A stretch of DNA of 64,000 bases from Dentipellis sp. KUC8613. Lineage: Eukaryota > Basidiomycota > Agaricomycetes > Russulales > Hericiaceae. Both the position numbers and the translations under genes were made by a program. Where the stretch lies: the NCBI GenBank assembly GCA_002286715.1, contig NSJX01000012.1, positions 62,001 to 126,000 on the forward strand, written 5' to 3'. Shown piece by piece: positions 45,638-55,576 of this stretch. Below the pieces are notes generated by a model that saw nothing but the letters and a program-made list of their open reading frames with translations, did not search any database and was not told the origin of the DNA. Numbering within the stretch: position 1 is the first letter of the stretch; the number at the start of each line of letters is the position of its first letter.

Positions 45638-45918
45638 CCTAGAATTACAACTATTATGCTACTACATAGTGATGGTCGTGGGCTGTAATACACTTGCGAT
45701 TTGCTCCGGGCGTTGCCCGCCGTCCCCGTCCTACTATGGCTCCACGGCCGGCGGACCCCGAGACTCCCACCAATTTCGTCCGTATGCAACCAGGCCTCAC
45801 TGGCAGGGCCCACTTTTCGTCCGTCAAAACGGGCCAACCCTACCACCCTTTTACTACCGAAATCCGTCCGTTTTGACCGTGGCCTTAGGCCAAAATTCGT
45901 CAAAATTCGTCCTCGGGC

Positions 45919-45953
45919 GGCCCAGGCCTCTTATAGGGATTATCGGGGGTCCT
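45919..45953 (-). repeat. Right terminal inverted repeat
   Basis: 35 bases that are the exact reverse complement of 45121-45155. Confidence 0.9.
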
Positions 45954-45961
45954 GTTATAGC
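45954..45961. repeat. Right 8-bp target-site duplication
   Basis: GTTATAGC immediately outside the right inverted repeat, identical to 45113-45120. Confidence 0.88.
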
Positions 45962-46610
45962 ACCATGCCTCCCATGCTCGAAGAAGTTGCACAGCCTCCC
46001 CTGGTGCGCTATGCCTGGACAAGATCAACAGTTTTGACTAGACTTTCTGATATACAGGACCTGTAGTCGATAATGAATGTCTGACAGTAATGGTGGCTCT
46101 GCAGCTACATATTTTGCGCTGACGATCGCGTTGATCGTCCTGGCGCTGTCAATACCTCCATGGGATGCCTGGCATTTCCGACGGCACTTGCTTCACGCGT
46201 GCTCGGCGAAGAGCTGACAGAATGACCCTGGACATGTCTGTATAAATACTGGCTGGAACGGCCATGACGCAACGACACCCCCACGACTTCCGTATGCGAG
46301 GACTTTTGATCCGTAGATATTGACGAGTATGGGAAGTGCTCCGAGGTGCATATTCCGTGTCGGTGATGTTGATGCACGGTCGTGATGGTGGTTGCGACGC
46401 GCCTACTTATCCGTCTACTTCTGCATCTGTCTACCTTGTCTAGCCGTCCAGAGCTTCCTATATCTGCCTCAGCCACGCATGACAGCCTCGATGCTGCGGA
46501 CTTGAACCTTTCACCCTCTTTCCTTTCGTTATCCTTTACCCTCGGGTTCTCGACGCTCCCTTTGTTTCGCAGGTCGACAGCAGTGCTCTTTCGGATTCAA
46601 TACCTCCTTC
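45962..46610. other. RasGEF promoter region
   Basis: About 650 bases between the transposon and the RasGEF start codon. Pyrimidine-rich stretches (46480-46610) precede the ATG, as is common in fungal 5' UTRs. No other gene is seen. Confidence 0.45.
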
Positions 46611-49241
46611 ATGACAACGACCACCTCTTCCCAGATGCCCCGACAATCGCTGCGCCTACAGATCGATCCGCGCGGGCTCCCCTACAGCCCGACCTCGCCC
46701 TACTCGAGCGCGCTGCGCAAGGACAACTGGACATACGAATCCCCCGCAGGCGAGTCCTACGAGCGGATCTGCTCCGTGCTCTGCCTCTACGACTTTGAAT
46801 CGACCGATGCCGACCACCTTCCGTTCCGCAAGAACGAGGTCCTGGAGATCGTGAAGGAGGAGGACTCGGGGTGGTGGGCCGCCGTGCGGGTGGACGGCAG
46901 CGAAGTGGGCTGGATCCCCGCGTCCTATGTGCGTATTCTCTCGGAAGACGCGGCGGAGCGTGTGCGCAGTGTACGTGAGGACACGCGCATCCCGCCGTTC
47001 AGCCCGGTGAACGCGGCCGCCAAGTCTGCGCCCGCGAGCCTCACGCGGCTGCGGGACTCGCCCTTGTCGTCGGGCGTGATGTCCTCGAGCATCGACCTGT
47101 CCATCGACGAGGACGACGAGGCTCTCGATACCGGGAAGGTACGGGAGGTGGGGCCACCGATTTAGCCGATGCTGAGGCACATTCTTTGACAGGTCTCCGC
47201 GTTCGAGCTGTTCGAGACTCTGAATGACCCAAAGGCAGATGCGATGAAAGGCCTCCCGCGCCATCCGGTCTACCTCACAGACATTGACCTTGCAGATTCG
47301 CCGATCAATCCAAGTTTCAATGCGCGTCCGCCACCTGCATCGCACAATCCTGTACGCCAGACTGTGCCGGGGATGTTGACAGTCCAGCCCCTGCGTTTGG
47401 ATAAATCACTCCCCGCCTCACCAGCTCCGACTACACCTCTGCCAGACTCGGCTTTCTTAGAGAACAAGTCTGCTTCCCATAACCGCAGTCAGTCGAATCC
47501 GCCTGAAACGTCCGCCAAGCGAAATATGCGCCGTCGGCCATTCCTCATAGATGACCAGTCGTCCTTGCAACGGCTTTCCACGCTCATACAGGCGCGAGAT
47601 CTCGAGGAGCTGGACATCCTCGCCAGTCCGGACATCGCGAGCCCCGTCGAGCCCGCACCAGCACCTCGACCTCTGAACCCGCGTCGGGGGAAGATCAAGC
47701 AGCTCACCGGCGACGACGACGCGCAGGCCTTGTACAACGCGAAGATCGCACAGGCAAATCTGCCCTGGTACCTTCGCCCCAAGTACAGCGAGGACGAAAT
47801 CAAGCTCGACGGCGACGGCAACGTGCAGTCCGGTACCCTCCCCGCGCTCGTAGAGAGATTGGTCAGCGACCCATTGAGTACGCCGCTGTCTGCTAGCTCG
47901 GCTAGGCATCAATCGCTGATATGGGTCTTTTGAATACTTCCAGGGATGTCAGAGCAGGAGACCTTCCGGCACGCGTTCCTGACCACGTTCCATACATTCG
48001 CGACGTCCACGGAGGTCTGGGACCTGCTCATTTCGCATTACGAGATGGAGGATCCGCAGGGGCTGACGGACTCGGAGTTCAACGAGTGGAAACAGCACAA
48101 GCTTCGGCCGACGCAGAAGCGCGTCCTTACGGTGTTGACTATGTGGTTGGAGGAGCACAATATGGTGAAGCAGGACCCAGACATCCCTCCTCGACTAGAG
48201 GCGTTTCTTTCGTTGATCTCGTCTCCTGCACCGCTGTCTCTGACCGCCAAGCACATGCTGATCTCGCTTCACCGTTTGGTACGCCGTGTAGCGCCCTGCA
48301 TCCTTTTCAGTCGCTGACCTCTCATATGGTGTAGATGACTGGCGCGGCGCAAATAAACACGCCTGTAGAGAAAAAGAAAACGAAGGTGCGGAAGTACGAC
48401 AACTACGACCTCCTCCGCTTGGACTCGTCGGACCTCGCGTATCACCTCTCGCTTTACGAATTCAGACTGTACGCGAAGATTAAGCTCCCAGAATGCTTCA
48501 AGTATATCCGGAAACACAGCGGGCCGGAGGTGAGGAATCTAGAGGCATTCTGCAAGACGCACGAGAAGCTGGCGAATTGGGTGAAGCTGAGCATCCTCGA
48601 GAACGACGGGCTCAACAAGCGCGCGAATATCGTCGACTTCTGGATACGCGTAGCAGAAGTAAGTCGCGTCGGGCTTTGCTCTTCCCATGCCAAATGACTG
48701 ATGGTTTCCCTAGAAATGCAAGGCGCTGCACAACTACTCTTCCATGAGTGCCATCGTGGCTGGCCTGTCTAGCGTGGCCGTCTCGCGCCTGCACTTCACC
48801 TGGCTTCACTCTGGACGAGAAGCGCGCCTCGAGCCTCTGGTCAAATACAACGCTCCCGCCGGTAACTACTCCTTCCTGCGTGCCGAGCTCGAAGCTGTAG
48901 ACGGACCATGTGTTCCCTTCCTGGGAATGTACTTGAAAAGCATGGTCTACATCTCGGATCAGCACTCGGACAGCATCACGGTCACACCGTCTGGCAGCAC
49001 GACGTTCATCAACTTCGTGAAGCGCCAGAAATGGTACGAGGTCGTGACGGCGATGCTCCGGTTCCAGGCGAAGCCGTACAACATCCAGGAGAACCCCGAG
49101 ACGACGACGTTCATGCGCGTGCAGATGGCGCATGCGGCGAACACGGAGGACCAGTGGTTCTGGACCCGCAGCGAGGAGGTGCAGCTGGACGAGCTCGTGC
49201 ACGCCGATATTAGAAAGGGCCTCGAGGCGGCTGGGTTCTGA
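46611..49241 (+). CDS. CDC25: SH3-domain Ras guanine-nucleotide exchange factor (CDC25-type)
   Basis: Activates Ras by GDP release. Five exons (46611-47138, 47193-47877, 47944-48278, 48335-48658, 48714-49241) encode 799 residues. An SH3 domain lies at about 55-115 (VLCLYDFESTDADHLPFRKN...WWAAVRVDGSEVGWIPASYV). A disordered Pro/Ser linker follows. The RasGEF N-terminal (REM) module lies at about 405-520 (SEQETFRHAFLTTFHTFATS). The catalytic domain runs from about 540 to the end (FCKTHEKLANWVKLSILEND, KCKALHNYSSMSAIVAGLSS, CVPFLGMYLKSMVYI). The protein stops soon after the catalytic domain (KGLEAAGF), and its N-terminus is much shorter than in yeast Cdc25. It presumably acts upstream of Ras-cAMP or Ras-MAPK signalling; which one cannot be told from sequence. 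Confidence 0.93.
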
Positions 49242-49739
49242 GGTAGACATCATCATCATCATCATTCATCATCGTCCTTTGGACACTGCATTCCATCTGG
49301 AAGATGGAGTTTTCTTGGCGTATCTCCTGCATGCGAGGCATGGATCATCTGTACTATCTATCCTTCACTTATTTATTCGCATTGTTGTGGTCCGTTCCTT
49401 ACTCCTGTACTGACTGTAATTTGGGCTCTTGTATGTACATACCCTGTCCGTGGGACGTATCTGATAACATTTACAAACGTGTAGTTGGGGGAGATCCTGA
49501 GTTGCGTCATCAGTCGAAACACTCGGCTTCATGCAGAGGTGCAAAGTCCACATAACGTATCATGTATTGAAAGCAATGGAAGCCACGCGCGAGAGATGAT
49601 AGAATAGACTACAGCGGTATGTAATGAAGGAGAGGCTATCCGAAGAGAAGACTGGTGGAGGGTGTATGAGCTGGCGACTCGTAGGTGCATGGGCAGAACC
49701 GGACATATTCGGTGCTGGTAGGGGTTCATAGCGCGGTAA
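49242..49739. other. Convergent 3' region with CAT repeat
   Basis: About 500 bases between the stops of the RasGEF (+) and RAB5 (-) genes. It contains a CAT trinucleotide run at 49248-49265 just after the RasGEF stop. No gene is seen. Confidence 0.5.
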
Positions 49740-50761
49740 TTAACAATTGCAGGGCTCGTTGGCCCCGGCCTCGGTGTGTTGCTTGTTGAGGTCGACGCCT
49801 GCCCTGCCTCCCGAGGTACCCGCGCGGCCACCTGCTGTTCGTGATGATGGTGGGGCCGTAGTCGGCAATTTCTTCGCTGTAGATTAAATCGTGGTGAGCA
49901 GGGCTTCCCCGCAGAGATATTAAATGACCAACCGATTGCCGTAAAGATCTCCGAAACGCCCTCGCCGCTCTTGGCACTGGTCTCCGCCCACATCAAGCCT
50001 TCCTCCTCGGCGTACTTCTGCGCCTCCTCCTGAGTGACTTGCCGGCGGGCTGCGAGATCGGACTTGTTACCGCAAAGTGCAATGACGATAGAGGGATCGG
50101 CCTGGCGCTGCAATTCACGAATCCAGTTCCGGGCTTTCTCTAGCGATGCGGACTGGGTGATATCGTAAACGACGACTGCGCAGTTGGCGTTGCGGTAGTA
50201 CATGGGCGCCTGATACCAGTTGATCAGACCATCCAGAGCACGATGTTAGGAGTGACTTACAAGAGACTATGAGGCGTCATTTGACACAACTACAGTCAGT
50301 ATGATAGCATGTACGGGGGCAAAATCGTGACATGCCTTGTATCGTTCCTGGCCAGCCGTGTCCCTGAAGTGGAGTCAGTGGGTGTAAGCGAATGCCATGC
50401 ACATATCAGACGCACCAAATCTCGAACTTGACGGTCGTGCCATCGTCGAGCGTGACCGTCTGAGTGAGGAATGCGGCTGTGCATGTCAAGTAGGTACATG
50501 GTCGCAATCGAGCGGGCAGCACACGCACCTCCGATGGTACTCTCGCGGTAGTCGTCAAACTGGTCCTTCACGAAGCGCAGGACCAAGCTGGAAGAGAGCA
50601 AGGATCAGCACATTGGTTGGACCACGCAGACAGGGTTGGAGCGTGCCTGGACTTGCCGACCGCAGACTCGCCTGGCAGATGGTGGGGTGAGTGTGTGCAA
50701 AACACAGAGATCACATAGACATACCAAGGAGGACCAGCTTGAACTGAAGTTGCTTGGACAT
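49740..50761 (-). CDS. RAB5: Rab5-family small GTPase (Vps21/Ypt51 type)
   Basis: Early-endosome GTPase controlling fusion. Eight exons (50761-50725, 50671-50647, 50587-50529, 50476-50416, 50363-50336, 50266-50261, 50209-49933, 49876-49740) encode 209 residues. P-loop GESAVGKSS at 13-21, effector region [33 protein letters not shown] (the Rab5 signature), NKSD at 120-123, ETSAKSGEGVSEIF, and the C-terminal prenylation motif CNC. Two introns use GC donors (50646 and 50335), and exon 6 is 6 nt long (TCTCTT, Ser-Leu of the switch II region). Family conservation makes these joins certain. It is divergent from the RRM gene at 51043; only 281 bases separate the starts. Confidence 0.95.
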
Positions 50762-51042
50762 GGTGGAGGAGGATGGGAGAGGGGCGGTGCAGTGAGGCGA
50801 GAGCTGGCTGTGGCGGGCGACGACTGGCGGATAAGCGCGTGTCGGGCGTGGGAAGGCCAAAGGACGTTTGCGGCCACGGACGGACGCCGGACACAGTTTT
50901 CCGTCGTGCTCCTTCCCTCCTCCTCCCTCCTCCCAGCCAGTGTCCCACAAATTGAGCGCATCCTCAGTACACTTTCCCCCGTCGAACGCCTGAAGTATCT
51001 GTCGACTCGTCGATCGCAAGCTCTTTAAGTGTTGAAAGCGCA
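50762..51042. promoter_or_regulatory. Bidirectional promoter region (RAB5 / RRM protein)
   Basis: 281 bases separate the two divergent start codons. It must hold both promoters and 5' UTRs; no specific element is claimed. Confidence 0.5.
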
Positions 51043-53993
51043 ATGAGTCGTCACCATCCGTATGGGGGCCCTTACGACAGTCCGGGTGCTCGAAGAGGTG
51101 GCTCGCCTGCAGGCCCAGGTCCAGACAGATCCCACCGATTTAATGATGGCCCGCCAACGCGAGGCAGAGGCTTTGGAAGAGGCAGAGGCCGCGGCGGCGG
51201 AGGCGGTGGGGGCTACGGCGGATATGACCAAAGTAGTGGCCACGCAGCCTATGATCAAGCACCACCCCAGGGCGACATGGGTGCATACAACGGCTACGAC
51301 GCCGCCCCTCAGGACGCTTTCTATCAGAATGGTGGCTATAGTGGCCCCGACCAGTACGGTGGTTCAGGCCCCCCAGGAGGCTTCAACGACAACTTTGGAA
51401 GCTTTGAAGGTACGCTGGAGTACTCAATTGCCGTCTGAGATCGTAAACTTTAGGGCCCTCGAACGTCCATCTTGCAACCAGCGGCAGCACCAACAGCGAG
51501 TCCAGGCAACGGCCATAGGTCACTCTCAGTTGCACTTGATTTCAGCCAGGCCGGCATGCGAGCTTTAGCTATCTGATAGCACGAGCGATCATCTGAGCCC
51601 TGTTTTGTTCTTGGGTCTAGCGCCCCGCGACCGAGGATTGAGAAATTCTGAACGGGAAACGAGATTTATCTGCCCCCCAAATGGTCGCTCAGATTGCCCT
51701 TCTGAATGTCAATCTCTGGAAATTATTCCTCGCATGCTGCCGTCTGGATGACTTGGCCCATGAGCTAGTTTCGCTATGTTCTTACTCCTCCGATTTTTCT
51801 GGATCATATCCCATGAACGACTGATCTCACGCAAACCATTTCCGTTAGATGACTCAGGTGGCAATTATGGTCCCGGAAACCAGGGAAATCGTGGCGGGAT
51901 GAAACGTGGTGGTACAAGACGTGAAAGGGACGATAAGGTTCACGAGTCAATCATTGAAGAACGCATACAGCGCGAGCGCCCATGCCGCACGCTTTTTATA
52001 CGTAACATTAAGGCGAGTCTCATATTTGAGCAATTGCGGCCGGCGCTTCTTCTTCGCTACCGCTCTGACTCGTCTGGGAATGAACATGAGTGGCTGACGT
52101 TGCGTTCGTGACCGTTGCAGTATGAAACGAATAGTGATGAGGTCCGTCGTCAGTTTGAAGAACACGGTGAAATCAAGACGTTTTTCGATCTTATTGCAAA
52201 CCGTGGAATGGTATTTGTGACATTCGTAAGTTTTGTGGCGCTAATCTATCGTGCAATTGTGAGTTGATATGAGGATGTCAACAGTATGATCTTCGTGCAG
52301 CAGAAAGAGCGAGAGAGCGCCTGCAAGGGTCCGAGATAAGTGGCCGACCAGTAAGCCCCGTTCAAGGTCCCCGCGTCCTCGGCTTTATGTTAAACCCCCC
52401 GTCCTCAGATTGATGTTCACTACTCTCTTCCTCGTGACGACAGTGGCAAGGGCGGCGAAAAGAACCAAGTAGGATCATCTTTATCCTTCGCTTTCTTTGC
52501 CTTCTGCTAAAGTTGCGTACGTTACAGCAAGAACTACAAGGAACCTTGCTGGTGTCCCTTCGTAATTCAGTCTCCGGCCAGGGTATCGACGACAATGAAG
52601 TCAGACGCAAGTTTCAGCAGTTTGGCGATGTGAAGTCTGTGCGTCCGACCGGAGAACGTATGGAGTAAGTGCTGGACCTTGTGTCAAATTTATCTGTACT
52701 GACATCGTTGCAGTCAACGCTATGTTGAATATTATGACACACGGGTAGGCAGCTACTTCATGACCTGGCATACCTAGGCTAACGTTCGAGTCTAGTCCGC
52801 CGAGGAAGCCTTTGATCGCCTGAGACACCAGGGCCTCCAGGACGGTGTAATGGATATTGTCCTCGCCTGGGAGGATCCTCCGGCCCCTGCCGCTACACGG
52901 TACGTAATCTGTCAAATAATCGAATGTAGCGCGGTGTCTAATTCATTCGCCACTAGCCGTGACGAGCGAGACAACCACGGAGGCCGTGGCTGGGAAGATG
53001 GCCCACGTGGCCCGCCAGGAAGAGGAAGAGGACGTGGCAGAGGGCGACGAGGCGGCGGCGGTCATGATGATGAGCGCCGACCGTGGCCAAGGGACCGCGA
53101 TCGTGGGCGCCGGCATGAAGACGACTACGGACCGGGACGTGGGGGTGGAAGAGGCGGGTTCTCCGACAGGTTTGACAACAGGGACGGTGGCTATAATGCG
53201 CTCGGCGGTGGTCCGCAAGGAGGCTACGGCGGCCCTGCGGCCTCAACGTCGTTCGCACCGCCTCCTCCTGCTATGCCCGTGAGTACTTATCTTCCTTGTC
53301 ATATTCACACCCTCATCGTATATGGTAGCCTGTCGATGAACGTCTCGACCAAGCTCGTAAAGTGCAGCAAGTGAGTGATATGGCAAATTCGGTCGTGTGC
53401 CAATTCTGACACCGAGCATTACAGCTACTTGCCGCATTAAAACAACCTCAGGGCGGCGCACCCGCGGCACCCACACAACCTCAACCGCCGGCTCTTGCAT
53501 CTGGCGTTCCTCCGCCCAGCGCACCAAACCCGAATCCGTACTATGGCGCTCCTCCCGTGACCCAGCAACCATCATTACCTTACCAGGCATCAATGCCTCC
53601 TCCAGATCCACGCGGATACGTACCACCACAGCCGCAACCACAGCAGCCAGCACCTCCGCCGCCTAGCAGTGGTGTTAACTTGCCACCAAATATCATGGCA
53701 CTGCTTCAGAACGTGCAGTCACAGCAAGTCCCGAGCAGCGCGCCACCACCGCAGATGCCGCCTCAGGGCCAATATGGCATGCCGCCTCCTGGACAAGGTG
53801 GTATGATGCCCTCCATGCCAAGCATGGGTGGTCCTCCGCCCCCTCCTCCTGGCGGTATGCAGATGCCGCCCAACATGAACCCGGGCGATTATCAGCAATT
53901 GATGTCATATCTCGTCAGTCCATATCCTCTTAGAAATCGCATACAAATACTCATGGGAATCTGAAGCAGTCCCAAGCTGCCGTGAAGCGATGA
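51043..53993 (+). CDS. Tandem-RRM RNA-binding protein with RGG and Pro/Gln-rich regions
   Basis: Twelve exons (51043-51409, 51849-52012, 52121-52225, 52285-52350, 52409-52468, 52528-52664, 52714-52744, 52796-52899, 52957-53278, 53329-53370, 53425-53913, 53970-53993) encode 636 residues. An N-terminal Gly/Tyr/Arg-rich region is followed by RRM1 at about 170-242 (TLFIRNIK, GMVFVTFYDLRAAERARERL) and RRM2 at about 255-345 (GTLLVSLRN, QRYVEYYDTRSAEEAFDRL). Then come a dense RGG box and a Pro/Gln/Met-rich tail with NIMALLQNVQ. The tandem order and RRM1 wording resemble Mei2-like proteins, but the C-terminal Mei2 RRM3 is missing, so I do not name it Mei2. The intron after RRM1 strand 1 (52013-52120) has a GC donor. 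The 439-nt first intron is the longest I model. Confidence 0.88.
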
Positions 53994-54470
53994 TGCTACC
54001 GCTCATGACTTCCGCCCAACGACACCAGACCGGCCAGAAACACGACGGCGCGTCTGGCGGACAAGGTGCTTGTATTTATCCTTTTCTTATGTTCTGCGAC
54101 AATGCTCTCTCATGAACATGTCGTCCGACGGCTTGCACCTGCGAGCCGACGCGGGCGAACGACTTTCGTTTTGCCATATGAACAAATGCACTTTTTTGCT
54201 TAGGTTATTACTTACGGGCTCGCCTGGCCCACTTTCGCTGTATATGTTTTTTGTTTTTACGGTCGAGCTTTATGACAGCGCTCATGGTTCGTTGTAAGAT
54301 GCCTGTTGTCGGTTCGATAACAAACGTCTGGAATGTAATCTGTGTAGTTGTGCCGGAGGACCCGCGGAGCTTCCTAAAAATGCGGAAGCGGAAGTGGTTG
54401 CCAAGGATCTTATCTTATCTACTGGGTTACATGGCTTGCCATTGGCGGATGGCAGCACGCGGAGTCGACG
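53994..54470. other. Intergenic, 477 bases
   Basis: 3' UTR of the RRM gene and promoter of the roadblock gene. No additional gene is seen. Confidence 0.45.
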
Positions 54471-55066
54471 ATGCTTGTCCTCTCTACACTGCACAAGCTC
54501 CTATCGAAAGTGCTCAGCCCTCCGCAGCTGCACACTGCGGTCCTGTTCACGCCCTCAGGCCAGCTGGTGTCGTCTGCGTCGAGCCCGACGCGGTCCAAGG
54601 ATGATATCAGGGTGATTGTGGGCGTCGGCAGCGAGGTGTGGCAGGAGATCGACGCGCAGGGGATGGGGATGGCGGAATCTGAGGTATGTATCAAGTATTC
54701 TTCCCTTCGAGACGATGGTAACGTGGATCGTCTGCTTCTAGCTCGGTCGTATACTAGTTCTGCGCGTCGAGGACCCTGCACCGAGCAGCGCAGATCCTGC
54801 GGCGCCGGCTGAGAATGGCGATGAGGAGAAGCCTCGCGAGGAGGCCCTCATGCTCGTGGCGCTCAATGCTACGGAAGACATGGACTGGGGGGATTTGCAG
54901 GCAAAGGTCGGTTCTATTGCATCGACAGAGTTGCACCATTCCTAATCTTTTACAGGGCAAGGAATTGGTTGCCCATCTCTCGCGGCCGATAGGCAAGCTT
55001 CGCGAGCCCCTAAAGACGTCGTCGGTGTCCCCGACACCACCGCCGCCATCGCGACTCCCGCGCTGA
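54471..55066 (+). CDS. LAMTOR2: LAMTOR2-like Roadblock/LC7 protein (Ragulator/EGO complex)
   Basis: Three exons (54471-54683, 54742-54906, 54956-55066) encode 162 residues. The Roadblock fold matches LAMTOR2: N-terminal helix HKLLSKVLSPPQLHTAVLFT, then SGQLVSSASSP, the central helix IVGVGSEVWQEIDAQGMGM, LGRILVLRVEDP, an acidic insert (ENGDEEKPREE), LMLVALNATEDMDWGDLQAK, and GKELVAHLSRPIGKL. LAMTOR2 is a scaffold that holds Rag GTPases on the vacuole/lysosome for TORC1 signalling (established for the family). The inserted acidic loop and the Pro-rich tail are longer than in animals. Assignment rests on pattern and length. Confidence 0.75.
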
Positions 55067-55576
55067 AAAGTGATAGGGATGTGTATATAGAGGCGTCGAG
55101 TTACCGGCAATTTGGTACGCATGCGCAGCATAGCGCTCGTGGTCTTGGTGTTTCTTATCCACGATCCACAGGAGGGCGGGTCTACATCCGCTCACTAAGC
55201 AGGTCTGACGCCGACGTCTGCACCGAGCCTGTGCACTTGAGGTGAACTTGTGCGGGAGCTGGGGCGCGTCGGACCAGAACGTCACGGTTTGACGCGTGAA
55301 GCGCCGCGGTTGAGCGGCTTGGAATTATAGTAGACGTAGCTAATGGGATGCTTCTTAGAGGGTAGTGGTATATGAAACTTGAATGCTGGAGTATATCGAA
55401 GAATGGAATGATTAAGACCGAGCGAGTCGGCAAAAGGCACGGGGGGCGGCGCGGGGAGGTCGGGGACTTGCGCGGGTAGAGGAATCCGGTCGCGGAACGT
55501 CTGCCCAACCGCTCACACATCCCGTAAAATCGTGGTGCTGGCCACTCGCTCGCTCTCCTCCTTTCTTCCTCAGGCC
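55067..55576. other. Intergenic, 510 bases
   Basis: Between the LAMTOR2-like and COQ1 genes, both on plus. It should contain the COQ1 promoter. No additional gene is seen. Confidence 0.45.

Larger units (their letters stand above)
45121..45953. mobile_element. Intact 833-bp non-autonomous DNA transposon (hAT-like by target duplication)
   Basis: Perfect 35-bp terminal inverted repeats (45121-45155 and 45919-45953; outer end AGGACCCCCGATAATCCCTA) are flanked by an 8-bp direct duplication GTTATAGC. No transposase frame is present, so it must be moved in trans. The 8-bp target duplication is characteristic of the hAT superfamily (also seen in P elements); the classification is by that alone. Inside are four direct copies of TTCGTCCGT and a tRNA-like segment on the minus strand. 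Perfect repeats and target duplication suggest recent insertion. Confidence 0.88.
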
